DNA from: a virus | Virus record (IMG/VR): IMGVR_UViG_3300046674_000373 | Coordinates: 32,166-96,165 of that record | Direction: 5' to 3' (one strand) | Length of the DNA stretch: 64,000 nt | Notes under the pieces: model-generated | What the model was told of the DNA's origin: nothing | Seen by the model: the letters and a program-made list of their open reading frames with translations, nothing else | Databases searched by the model: none | Program-made: the position numbers and the translations under genes | Shown here: one piece after another, positions 51,557 to 59,059 of the stretch | How the letters are laid out: every line of letters starts with the position of its first letter | Position numbering within the stretch: position 1 is the first letter of the stretch

Positions 51557-51796
51557 TTGGAAGCAATTGATACCCGCGTGAAGAAAGTCATCGCCGAGCA
51601 GCTCGGCGTGGCCCAGGCCGACCTGAAGCCGGATGACAAGTTCATCGAAGACCTCGGCGCCGACTCGCTGGACGAGATGGAGCTCATCATGGCGCTGGAG
51701 GATGAGTTCGATCTCATGATCGACGACACGGACGTCGAGACGATCAAAACCGTGCAGCAGGCCGTCGACTTCATCACCAGCAAGGTGCCGGCATGA
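51557..51796 (+). CDS. acyl carrier protein
   Basis: 79 residues starting at a TTG (51557) with GAAGGAG upstream. [42 protein letters not shown] is the full ACP fold; Ser in DSL (about residue 36) would carry 4'-phosphopantetheine. Length equals bacterial AcpP. No fatty-acid or polyketide enzyme lies nearby, so it probably acts on host pathways. Coupled to the next gene by ATGA. Confidence 0.93.
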   Translation: [79 protein letters not shown]

Positions 51797-52020
51797 ACGG
51801 CCGCAAGTCCAAAGCCTTCCGACGCGCAGTGCGCAACATCGGCAAGCATCCGCGCGAGATCAAGACCAAGCCGGCCAAGCCGACCTTTATCCCACCGATG
51901 ATGCCCGGCAAGCCCGGCGCCACCTTCCTCGGCGAGCGCCACCTGGTGCTCAGCTGCGGTCGCGCCGTATACCGCACGCTGAAGAAGGCCGATCGCAAGG
52001 GCCTGATCCAGGGCGCCTGA
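51793..52020 (+). CDS. small basic protein
   Basis: 75 residues, Lys/Arg-rich N-terminus (GRKSKAFRRAVRNIGKHPREIKTK) and a short folded end (HLVLSCGRAVYRTLKKADRKG). Coupled to the ACP gene. Possibly nucleic-acid binding; unknown. Confidence 0.6.
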   Translation: MNGRKSKAFRRAVRNIGKHPREIKTKPAKPTFIPPMMPGKPGATFLGERHLVLSCGRAVYRTLKKADRKGLIQGA

Positions 52021-52067
52021 TCAACCACGATGCGCCCGGCGCGAGCTGGGCGCGGTGAAAGGAAGGT

Positions 52068-52187
52068 ATGAAAGACGTTGCAAAATGGCTGGCAATTTTG
52101 GCCTGCATCGGCGGGGCCATTTATCTGATGGCTAATGGCAAAGACGGTTGGGGATGGCTGCTGTTCGTGGCCGTCTTGCTGGCATGA
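52068..52187 (+). CDS. tiny membrane protein
   Basis: 39 residues with GGAAGG ribosome site. Two short hydrophobic segments (WLAILACIGGAIYLMA and WLLFVAVLLA) separated by a turn. Overlaps the next gene by ATGA. Function unknown. Confidence 0.6.
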   Translation: MKDVAKWLAILACIGGAIYLMANGKDGWGWLLFVAVLLA

Positions 52188-52972
52188 CCGCCCTCGACCT
52201 CACCAGCCTCAAGGAGCTGGCGCAGGCGGCGACGCCGGGGCCGTGGGAACCGGTTCAGTTCGACGACCTGTACGTGGTAGGCAATAACAAACCCGCGGGC
52301 GAAGGTCGGTATTGCGTGGCCGCGAACATCCGCAGTGCTGCTGACGCGGCGCTGATTGCCGCCGCCAACCCCGCCGTCGTGCTGGAGCTGATCGCGCGGC
52401 TGGAGCGGGCGGAGGAGATGCTCGCCGCCAGCAGCCCATCGAACCGCCATGGCGAGCTGTCGATCGTGATGAGCATGCGCCAGAGAGACACTCTGTTTTC
52501 CGCAGGTCGGCACCTCTCGCCCGAGCAAATCAGGAGTTTCGCCGGCGGCGCGACCAACCACGTCAGCCTGGAGGCCAGTCGGGTGTACCAGGACCTGCAG
52601 GACCACATCTCCGGCTCCATGCCCAACGACCCGCTCGACGACGTGCTGCCGCTGCCGGCGGACACCACGCGCGAGAAGATGCATGCGGCGCTGGCAGAGC
52701 GCATCACCAGCACGCCGGAGGCGCACCGGTTTGCCGAAAGCATGGCAAAGCAGATGAAACAGGGCATGGACGGCGAGTTCATCGCGCCAGCACCGTTGCG
52801 ACTCCCGTCAGTTTCTTTGCCGCTGCCCAAGGTCCTGCCCGACAACCTGCCCGCGTCGCTGGACCTGAACGACAACGATGGCGAGCAACTGTGCGGCCAG
52901 TGCAAAGGCACGGGGAAGGTCGGCGGTCGTCTGCCATGCCCAGCGTGCGGTGGCTCGGGGAAGCAGCCATGA
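52184..52972 (+). CDS. Ead/Ea22-like protein with DnaJ-type zinc finger
   Basis: 262 residues. The N-terminal 75 residues (LAQAATPGPWEPVQF ... AALIAAANPAVVLELIARLERAEE) match the Ea22-like family of phage accessory proteins. The C-terminus ends with CGQCKGTGKVGGRLPCPACGGSG, two CxxCxGxG units as in the DnaJ zinc finger. The middle is variable. Role unknown. Confidence 0.75.
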   Translation: MTALDLTSLKELAQAATPGPWEPVQFDDLYVVGNNKPAGEGRYCVAANIRSAADAALIAAANPAVVLELIARLERAEEMLAASSPSNRHGELSIVMSMRQRDTLFSAGRHLSPEQIRSFAGGATNHVSLEASRVYQDLQDHISGSMPNDPLDDVLPLPADTTREKMHAALAERITSTPEAHRFAESMAKQMKQGMDGEFIAPAPLRLPSVSLPLPKVLPDNLPASLDLNDNDGEQLCGQCKGTGKVGGRLPCPACGGSGKQP

Positions 52973-53211
52973 CGGACCGCGTCTATGGCTGCCACAACCG
53001 GCCGCGGCCGACGGCGGGCAGCAGCTACCTGGCGCAAAGCGGGTACGACCCGACCGTCAACGAGGGCTGGGGCTGGTTCTCGCGCCAGCCGCGCTACGTC
53101 GAGATCAAACACACCATGTCCACCGACTGCCGCTACGACGCCAGCGCGACCGACCGCGGCTGCGCCGAGTGCGTGCACCAGAAGACGAACCAAAGCGCCG
53201 CCGGCGCATGA
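52969..53211 (+). CDS. small cysteine-containing protein
   Basis: 80 residues, coupled to the previous stop. TDCRYDASATDRGCAECVHQK near the C-terminus has the C-x10-C-x2-C arrangement of small metal-binding proteins. Function unknown. Confidence 0.65.
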   Translation: MTDRVYGCHNRPRPTAGSSYLAQSGYDPTVNEGWGWFSRQPRYVEIKHTMSTDCRYDASATDRGCAECVHQKTNQSAAGA

Positions 53212-53223
53212 ACAGGGAGGAGT

Positions 53224-54048
53224 ATGCAACCCAACGAAAAAGACCTGCTGAAAGCCGAAGCCGCAAAGTTCTTCACGCGGCCGTTCAACCTGGAGCACGC
53301 CAAGGCGGGGGCGCCGTATGCCTGCCGGAATGGCAAGTCAGCCGAGATCCTGAAGTGGGGTGCCAAGAACCCCGAGTTCCCGCTTGCTGGAATCTATGAC
53401 GCCGGCTGGGTTGAACAGCCCAACAATTGGACCTCCGAAGGGAGTGCAAGCATCACCCGGGAACCGCGGGACGCCGACCTCGTCATGACCCCGCTCGGCT
53501 ACATCGACGGCAAGCCGGTGTTCATGGGTAACACCATCATCGGTGAAAACGGCAATCTGTGCGAGGTAGTCAATCCCGACTTCCCTCGCTGGGATAAATG
53601 CCGCTGGCCCGAGCCGGAGAAGCAGTACCCGGTGACTGGGATGACGGGTGATGAACTAGTCCAATCCGCGGCGGAACGTCTCGGTGTCGTTGGTGCCAAA
53701 GTCGAAGTGAACTTCGGCAACTACTCTATGCGGCGCGACCTGCGCACCGACGACGACATTATTGTTGCCATCGCCAACGCCGCCCTACGCGACGCGGTAG
53801 ACAATGAGCAGGTGGTTCCGATGGCCGAGGTCCTGCAGCTGGCTCGCGAACTGCGCAAGAATGAGTTCGACCAGGTGTGCGCCGACCGCGACGCCCGCGA
53901 CATGGCGATCGCCGAGGCGGTGCTTGTCCACGTACGTGGCTGGATCGCAAGACCGGACAACGTGTCGAAAAATGGCGCCAGGATCATTCACGAACTGCTC
54001 GGCCCAGACCTCGACCTGGCCGCCATTGTCTCGAAGGTGCAGCCGTGA
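53224..54048 (+). CDS. accessory protein of unknown function
   Basis: 274 residues with GGGAGGAG site. The first half is mixed alpha/beta (YACRNGKSAEILKWGAKNPEFPLAG, YIDGKPVFMGNTIIGENG), the second half helical. It appears to join two or three small domains. No motif recognised. Coupled to the next gene by GTGA. Confidence 0.7.
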   Translation: MQPNEKDLLKAEAAKFFTRPFNLEHAKAGAPYACRNGKSAEILKWGAKNPEFPLAGIYDAGWVEQPNNWTSEGSASITREPRDADLVMTPLGYIDGKPVFMGNTIIGENGNLCEVVNPDFPRWDKCRWPEPEKQYPVTGMTGDELVQSAAERLGVVGAKVEVNFGNYSMRRDLRTDDDIIVAIANAALRDAVDNEQVVPMAEVLQLARELRKNEFDQVCADRDARDMAIAEAVLVHVRGWIARPDNVSKNGARIIHELLGPDLDLAAIVSKVQP

Positions 54049-54380
54049 GCCGCCAGACCTGCTGCAATCAGAACTGCGGCCAGGGCGACGAGTGCCCGCT
54101 GCGCCAGCCGCGCGACTTGACCGAGGGCGAGCGCCGGCTGTTATGGTTTGCCGGCGTTGCGTGGGTGGTCCTGTTCGCGCTGGCGCTGGCCGGGTGCGAG
54201 CGCGAAGAGGTTGTCATGTCGCGACGGGTGTCCAGTGCGACCACGCACTACTACGCCGACCCGGAAACGGGTTGTCAGTATTACGCCGAGATTTCGGGCG
54301 CCGGCGACTTTGTCCCGCGCACCCCGCGCATCGCCGCCGACGGCAAGACGCACATGGGGTGCCAGGGAGGCGGGAAGTGA
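54045..54380 (+). CDS. membrane-tethered protein with DUF6440-like end
   Basis: 111 residues from a GTG at 54045. Cys-rich N-terminus (CCNQNCGQGDECPLRQPRDL), one hydrophobic segment with lipobox-like ALAGC (WVVLFALALAGC), and a C-terminus YYADPETGCQYYAEI...TPRIAADGKTHMGC resembling DUF6440. An internal ATG at 54216 could give a shorter form. Confidence 0.65.
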   Translation: MSRQTCCNQNCGQGDECPLRQPRDLTEGERRLLWFAGVAWVVLFALALAGCEREEVVMSRRVSSATTHYYADPETGCQYYAEISGAGDFVPRTPRIAADGKTHMGCQGGGK

Positions 54381-54700
54381 GCGAGCTGACCACCGATCGC
54401 GAGCTGCTGGCGCTGGCAGCCAAGGCTGCCGGCAAAAGCCGAGGCGAATGGGACTACGACTGGCTGCGTGACCAGGGTCACGAGATTGCGCGCGACATGC
54501 TGTGGAACCCGCTCCAGAATAGCGGGCAAGCGCTCGAGCTGGCGGTACTCCTGCGGATACAAGTTGAACCGAGCTCGCGGTACGCTTACGCCATTCCGCC
54601 CGACGGTACCGTTATCGGGGCCGATGCAGACGACGACCTCGCCGCCACCCGCCTCGCCATCGTGCGCGCCGCCGCCGAGATCGGGAGGTCCATACCGTGA
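54377..54700 (+). CDS. small accessory protein
   Basis: 107 residues from a GTG at 54377, overlapping both neighbours by GTGA. SELTTDRELLALAAKAAGKSRGEWDYDWL...NPLQNSGQALELAVLL is a phage protein type (about 100 residues) with unknown function. Confidence 0.7.
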   Translation: MSELTTDRELLALAAKAAGKSRGEWDYDWLRDQGHEIARDMLWNPLQNSGQALELAVLLRIQVEPSSRYAYAIPPDGTVIGADADDDLAATRLAIVRAAAEIGRSIP

Positions 54701-54855
54701 CCGCCAAAGCCGCCCCGGACCCGGCCACCCTAACGGTAGCCCTCCACACCGGCCCCTGCCGTCGCCTCCGCAGCGAGATCGTCACCGTGGACCGGCGCCA
54801 GCGAAAGCGGGGCCCGGGCGGCCAATTCCAACCGAAATCCGATTCAAAAAAGTAG
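54697..54855 (+). CDS. small basic protein
   Basis: 52 residues from a GTG at 54697 overlapping the previous stop. Rich in Arg/Lys (CRRLRSEIVTVDRRQRKRGPGGQF). Too short to assign. Its coupled start supports expression. Confidence 0.45.
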   Translation: MTAKAAPDPATLTVALHTGPCRRLRSEIVTVDRRQRKRGPGGQFQPKSDSKK

Positions 54856-54904
54856 CTGAAATTAAACCTGTTCTGCTGTACGTCACCCCAAAATGGAGCG
54901 AACC

Positions 54905-55075
54905 ATGAACAATCTTGTCAGCAAACTGTTTTTCGGCGCCGGCCTGCTCGCGTACCTGGCCTTCTTCGCCGACCGGGCCCAGGCCTTCGGTATCCACGAC
55001 TACAGCACGGACGTGATGGTGTTGCCGCTTCTGGGCCTGCTCGGCCACTTCGCGTTCGAGCGGAAGACGGCCTAA
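54905..55075 (+). CDS. small membrane protein
   Basis: 56 residues. Two hydrophobic stretches (LFFGAGLLAYLAFFA and VLPLLGLLGHFAF). Last gene of the accessory operon; its stop overlaps the terminase stop by 4 bases. No terminator is seen between the converging operons. Confidence 0.6.
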   Translation: MNNLVSKLFFGAGLLAYLAFFADRAQAFGIHDYSTDVMVLPLLGLLGHFAFERKTA

Positions 55076-57708
55076 ACCACCCTCAGGAAGCCGATACAGC
55101 CGGGCGTCTCTTCCTTCACCCGCATGAACGTCTCGCCGCAGATCCCACTCTCCGGGTCGCGGTTCTGGCATTGGCCGCAGGTGTCGGCCAGCGCGGTAGC
55201 GGCCGCCACCAGCTTGTCGCTCATGCCCGGCAATGACTTCACGTGCTCGTTCACCTCGACGGCCTGGCGCTCCTCGCCGCCGGGCAGGATGAACATATTG
55301 GTGCCGTGCGCGCGCGCCCAAGCGACGTCGCACAGCATGTTGGCGTAGCTGGTGTGCGGGTCGATGCCCACCTTGACGACGCGCCGCTTGAACTTCTTCT
55401 CCTCCTCGTCCTTCTCGGCCACCAGCGCGGTGCGCGTGAAGTGGAAGAAGGCGTACTCCTTGCAGACGGCGGCCATGCGACGCTTGCCCTTCTCCAGCAC
55501 CTCCTGCACCAGGCCGTCCGGATCCGGGAACAGGCACATGCGCTTCTGGAAACGCGCCATCGACACCTGCATGCACTTGTACTGGTCGAGTCGGACGGTG
55601 AAGCGATCGCGCAGCTCCTCGTCGGTGCGGCGCTCGGACGTGGAGAGCGCCGGCGCGTCGCCCCAGGCGAGCATGTCGCCGTCCATGTTGCCGTAGCCGG
55701 CCAGGAACACCTTGCCGTCGTGGCGCCGCGCGAAGCTCTTGGCGCTATCGTAGTTCGGCAGGGTCTCGACCACGCAACACTGCACGCCGTAGGCCGCCAT
55801 CAGCTCGTCGCAGCGGTCCCAGGGCGAGGCATCCGGGTCGTCCTTGGTCGGCGCGCGGAAGATGTACTCGATGTGCACCACGGCCTGGTGGCCATCCGGC
55901 ATGCGCTCCTTGATGACGGCGACGATGAACGAACCCATCTGGTCCAGTCCCATGAACGTGCCACGGGCGTTGCGCTTCCAGGTCAGGCCGGCGGCCATGC
56001 CCTCGGCGGCGCACTGGTTCAGCATCTCCAGGTTGACCGGGACCTGCGACGGGTCGGTGTAGGGCTTTCCGAGGGTCCTGTTGTGGAATGACTTCATATC
56101 ATCGGCTTCGTGATAGCCGGTGATGATCTTCCTGGGCGTGATGGTCGGGGACAGGAACTGTGGGAAGTGTACGGATCGTACAGACGCGTCAGGTACCTTT
56201 GCTATCCATTCCCCTTGCTGGGGATCGTCGATCCAGCCTTCGCACTCGTGGCATCGGTAACGATACTCGCCAACCATGCCGGCCTCACGCTCGCGCTCGT
56301 TCAGCCGAGGTGCGTCAGGGTCATATGCGATGCAATTTGGGAAATGCTCGTCGAGCACCTGGTGGGTGCCGCAGTGCGGACAAAGGGTATGGAACTGATG
56401 CTGGGTCCCCTTTTTGTACCACCAGTGGATATCCGAATCCGGCCAGTTTGCCGTTGATCCCATTAGCGTGTAACGAATCGATGATGCTGACATACGCTCG
56501 CGGGTCTTCTCCATGTCCGCGATTGCCATCTCTTGGACCTCGTCGAACGAGACAACGTCCATCGGATTCGATTCGGTCGAAACTTTACCCGTCGTCCAGA
56601 GGAAGTGGAATCGCGACTCTCCCATGGTTCGAACGAGAACATTACCCTCGCCGCCGCGACGGCTGCTGGATGATGTATCTGTCATCAATCGGTGCACTTC
56701 CGGTATGGTTCGAACGATAGGCATAAAGCGTATCGAGGACTTCGTCGTTGCAGCGCCCACAGCCGGCATAAACATGCCAATTTTGGCTGGCGAGAAGCGA
56801 AGTCCAAGATAAATCATCGCCAACATTTCGAAGACCGAAAAGCCAACTTGAGTGCATTTCATAATTACGTCGATCCGGTCGAAGGCATCCTGTACCGTCG
56901 ATGGGATAAGCTCGTAAATGAAACGCATTGCAGGTCGGTCAGACAAAGTGAAAGCCTTGCCGTCGACCTTCATTCCGGATTCTTCCAACCGCTCACACCA
57001 CCGGATGAACGTTTCTCCGGGCAGCACAATTTTTTGTTCTGCGGTCAGCTCAATGGCCACCTCGAGAAACTCGCCGCCAAAGCGCTGCCTGAATTCAGGC
57101 TCGGTTACGCGGTCAGCTTCGTCAGCCGTTTCCTCCGGAAGAAACGGGTTGGAAAAGGAATCGAAGTGGAACCGCGCCCACTCCGGGTCGCGCTCCGCGG
57201 CGCGCCAGAGCCGGTAGAAGTCGTTCTTCTTCCCGTACGCGTCCGACAAAATCCAGGCCTGCCCCTTGTACTGCTGGAGTATGGGCCGGATCAGGTCCTC
57301 CCACTTGTCGAGCAAGTTCTCGACCTGGCGCGCGCCGTCGATCACCACCAGCCCGAACTGGTCCATGACGTCGTGGTGGTCGGAAAGCGCGTAGAAATCG
57401 ATCAAGACGCCCGATACGAGCTCGATACGGCGCGAGCTGTGGCGGCGCTTGACCAGGTCGCCAAGCGCGTTCACGACAGCGCGGCGCACCTCCTTGAGGG
57501 ATTCGGCATCAGGTGAGAACCACGCGACCGGGCGCTTGCTGTTCAGCGTGCTCAAGGCTCCGCGCTCGGACGCCAGGAGCGCCTCAATACCAAGGGTCCG
57601 CTTCCCCCACTTTTCACCAGCGACAACGATCGTGAAGCGCTTTGCACCAGATAGACACGCCTGCTGGGCTGGATGAAGACGGGGAAGTTTTACCGTGATT
57701 TTTGCCAT
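55072..57708 (-). CDS. terL: terminase large subunit, apparent double (fused) form
   Basis: 878 residues. Residues 1-225 read like a TerL ATPase half with lost motifs: AGEKWGKR (30-37) for Walker A, VIDGA (122-126) for Walker B, and WEDLIRPILQQYKGQAWILSD. Residues 235-800 form a GpA-type terminase: deviant P-loop KCTQVGFS (284-291, compare lambda gpA KSARVGYS), FDEVQEM (388-394), zinc cysteines CPHC and CHEC, and a nuclease-type C-terminus. The last 60 residues have another Cys cluster. Leaderless-type start. No small subunit is recognised nearby. Confidence 0.85.
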   Translation of the reverse strand: MAKITVKLPRLHPAQQACLSGAKRFTIVVAGEKWGKRTLGIEALLASERGALSTLNSKRPVAWFSPDAESLKEVRRAVVNALGDLVKRRHSSRRIELVSGVLIDFYALSDHHDVMDQFGLVVIDGARQVENLLDKWEDLIRPILQQYKGQAWILSDAYGKKNDFYRLWRAAERDPEWARFHFDSFSNPFLPEETADEADRVTEPEFRQRFGGEFLEVAIELTAEQKIVLPGETFIRWCERLEESGMKVDGKAFTLSDRPAMRFIYELIPSTVQDAFDRIDVIMKCTQVGFSVFEMLAMIYLGLRFSPAKIGMFMPAVGAATTKSSIRFMPIVRTIPEVHRLMTDTSSSSRRGGEGNVLVRTMGESRFHFLWTTGKVSTESNPMDVVSFDEVQEMAIADMEKTRERMSASSIRYTLMGSTANWPDSDIHWWYKKGTQHQFHTLCPHCGTHQVLDEHFPNCIAYDPDAPRLNEREREAGMVGEYRYRCHECEGWIDDPQQGEWIAKVPDASVRSVHFPQFLSPTITPRKIITGYHEADDMKSFHNRTLGKPYTDPSQVPVNLEMLNQCAAEGMAAGLTWKRNARGTFMGLDQMGSFIVAVIKERMPDGHQAVVHIEYIFRAPTKDDPDASPWDRCDELMAAYGVQCCVVETLPNYDSAKSFARRHDGKVFLAGYGNMDGDMLAWGDAPALSTSERRTDEELRDRFTVRLDQYKCMQVSMARFQKRMCLFPDPDGLVQEVLEKGKRRMAAVCKEYAFFHFTRTALVAEKDEEEKKFKRRVVKVGIDPHTSYANMLCDVAWARAHGTNMFILPGGEERQAVEVNEHVKSLPGMSDKLVAAATALADTCGQCQNRDPESGICGETFMRVKEETPGCIGFLRVV

Positions 57709-57730
57709 CCGGTGAGGATGGCGTCACGAT
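57708..57730 (-). promoter_or_regulatory. late promoter element, terminase (leaderless type)
   Basis: ATCGTGAC-N3-A-N3-T-N6-ATG, A of ATG at 57708. It lies between the HNH gene and the terminase. Confidence 0.65.
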
Positions 57731-57741
57731 GAAGTTGTCTG

Positions 57742-58581
57742 CTAAAAGCACAGCGATGGCTGGAATGGCTCATCCAGCATCGCATTCTTTTTAATGTTAT
57801 CTAGGGCCGGCATCAGCCGAAGATTACTGAGTGCCCACGCGCGCTTGAAATCGAGATCCGATGGTTTCGTGTAATTGAAGGCATCGAGCGGAATGCGGTG
57901 GTCGATATGAAGTGCCCCAGACATGAAATCGGCCCATGTGAACCCAGTGGGGATTGTTTTTCTAAGGTGTTTCTCCAGGGCCTCAACCGAGTACCCGAGA
58001 AGGTCGAAGGTCCGTCCCGCCTTCGACTCGCGACCTTTACGCTTTAACGTCTGGTGAAGAGCCGTCCGCATTCTGGACGTCAGTGCGAATTTAGGATCAG
58101 TTCGCCGCCTGTTGGACATCGCCGTGCGAGTTCTCTCTCTGGCGAATAAAGGGCGTACAGTTTCCCTAAGCATCACAGCACAACCACAGGAAGCCGAGTC
58201 TCCTCGGAGCAGTAAGCTGCCAACTGCTGTGAATTCGGAGCCGCAATCGCAAATACACGACCAGGTAGCGTTATTGTGCTTGCTGCTGCCAGAACGTCCT
58301 ATGACGAGCAATTTTCCAAACCGTCGCCCGGTCAATATCTTGGCCGTTTGTGGCCCTGTATTTTTACCAGTCAACGCAGCAGCTTCACGATGCAAGCAGC
58401 CGCAGCTTTTCACGGTTCCACTTTTGGGCCCGTCGCTGCGTATCGACTTGCCTTTCACCCCACAGTCGCAATCGAAAATCCAGTTTCTTGGGTTCGCTTC
58501 GCTACGACGGACCGCGATCAGCCTTCCGAATTTCTGACCCGTAAGATCAATTCTATTCTTTCGAGCGGCAACGACTGACAT
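57742..58581 (-). CDS. HNH endonuclease beside terminase
   Basis: 279 residues from the ATG at 58581. Two Cys-rich repeats (WIFDCDCG...VKSCGCLHREA and WSCICDCGSEF...SASCGCAV), as in the zinc/AP2-like modules of phage homing nucleases, and an HNH core ALHIDHRIPLDAFNY...NLRLMPALDNIKKNA. HNH proteins next to TerL assist packaging in some phages; a homing origin is equally possible. Confidence 0.82.
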   Translation of the reverse strand: MSVVAARKNRIDLTGQKFGRLIAVRRSEANPRNWIFDCDCGVKGKSIRSDGPKSGTVKSCGCLHREAAALTGKNTGPQTAKILTGRRFGKLLVIGRSGSSKHNNATWSCICDCGSEFTAVGSLLLRGDSASCGCAVMLRETVRPLFARERTRTAMSNRRRTDPKFALTSRMRTALHQTLKRKGRESKAGRTFDLLGYSVEALEKHLRKTIPTGFTWADFMSGALHIDHRIPLDAFNYTKPSDLDFKRAWALSNLRLMPALDNIKKNAMLDEPFQPSLCF

Positions 58582-58631
58582 TGCCGCGCAGTGCGCGACG
58601 ACAGCTTTCGTTGCCACACGCACGCGCGTCG

Positions 58632-58997
58632 TCAAAGCAGTGCACCTTGGCGCCCGCCACCGCGTCCCGAATACGGCCGCGTGGGCTGCAGCTTCGCCAT
58701 GATTCCCCAAACGGCCGCATACGCGTCGTGGAGCCTGTTGTTCTTCACCGAGTCCTTAAAATTCGGATATCCAATGGCGCGCACCTGATCGGCCATTGCC
58801 GCGGCCACCTCCTGGCGCGGGATCAGCGCGCGGAACAGGTAGTCGCGCTCGGGGCGCTTCTCGACCGCTGCGTTCGGGAACACCGACTCGATATCGCCCT
58901 TGCGGCGTGCGCGGACCAGCAGCATGTCGCCAGTATTTAGGTCCTGGCCGGTCGGTTCGACAATGCTCAAAAAAGCAGAATTCAGACAAACCCACAT
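58632..58997 (-). CDS. conserved phage protein
   Basis: 121 residues from the ATG at 58997 with GTGGAGG site. MWVCLNSAFLSIVEP...LLVRARRKGDIESVFPNA and YPNFKDSVKNNRLHDAYAAVWGIM match a recurrent family of about 110-120 residues in temperate phages, function unknown. Its promoter has a palindromic operator. Confidence 0.75.
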   Translation of the reverse strand: MWVCLNSAFLSIVEPTGQDLNTGDMLLVRARRKGDIESVFPNAAVEKRPERDYLFRALIPRQEVAAAMADQVRAIGYPNFKDSVKNNRLHDAYAAVWGIMAKLQPTRPYSGRGGGRQGALL

Positions 58998-59028
58998 ATT
59001 GCCTCCACAAAAATTGATGAGTGAAGGC

Positions 59029-59058
59029 ATCATACATCAAAATTGTTGATGTGTTCAA
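59029..59058 (-). promoter_or_regulatory. promoter with palindromic operator
   Basis: TTGAAC (59053-59058), 18 bases, TATGAT (59029-59034) on the minus strand. The spacer contains CATCAA-AATTG-TTGATG (59035-59051). A further half site TTGATG lies near 59014. Confidence 0.65.
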
Positions 59059-59059
59059 T

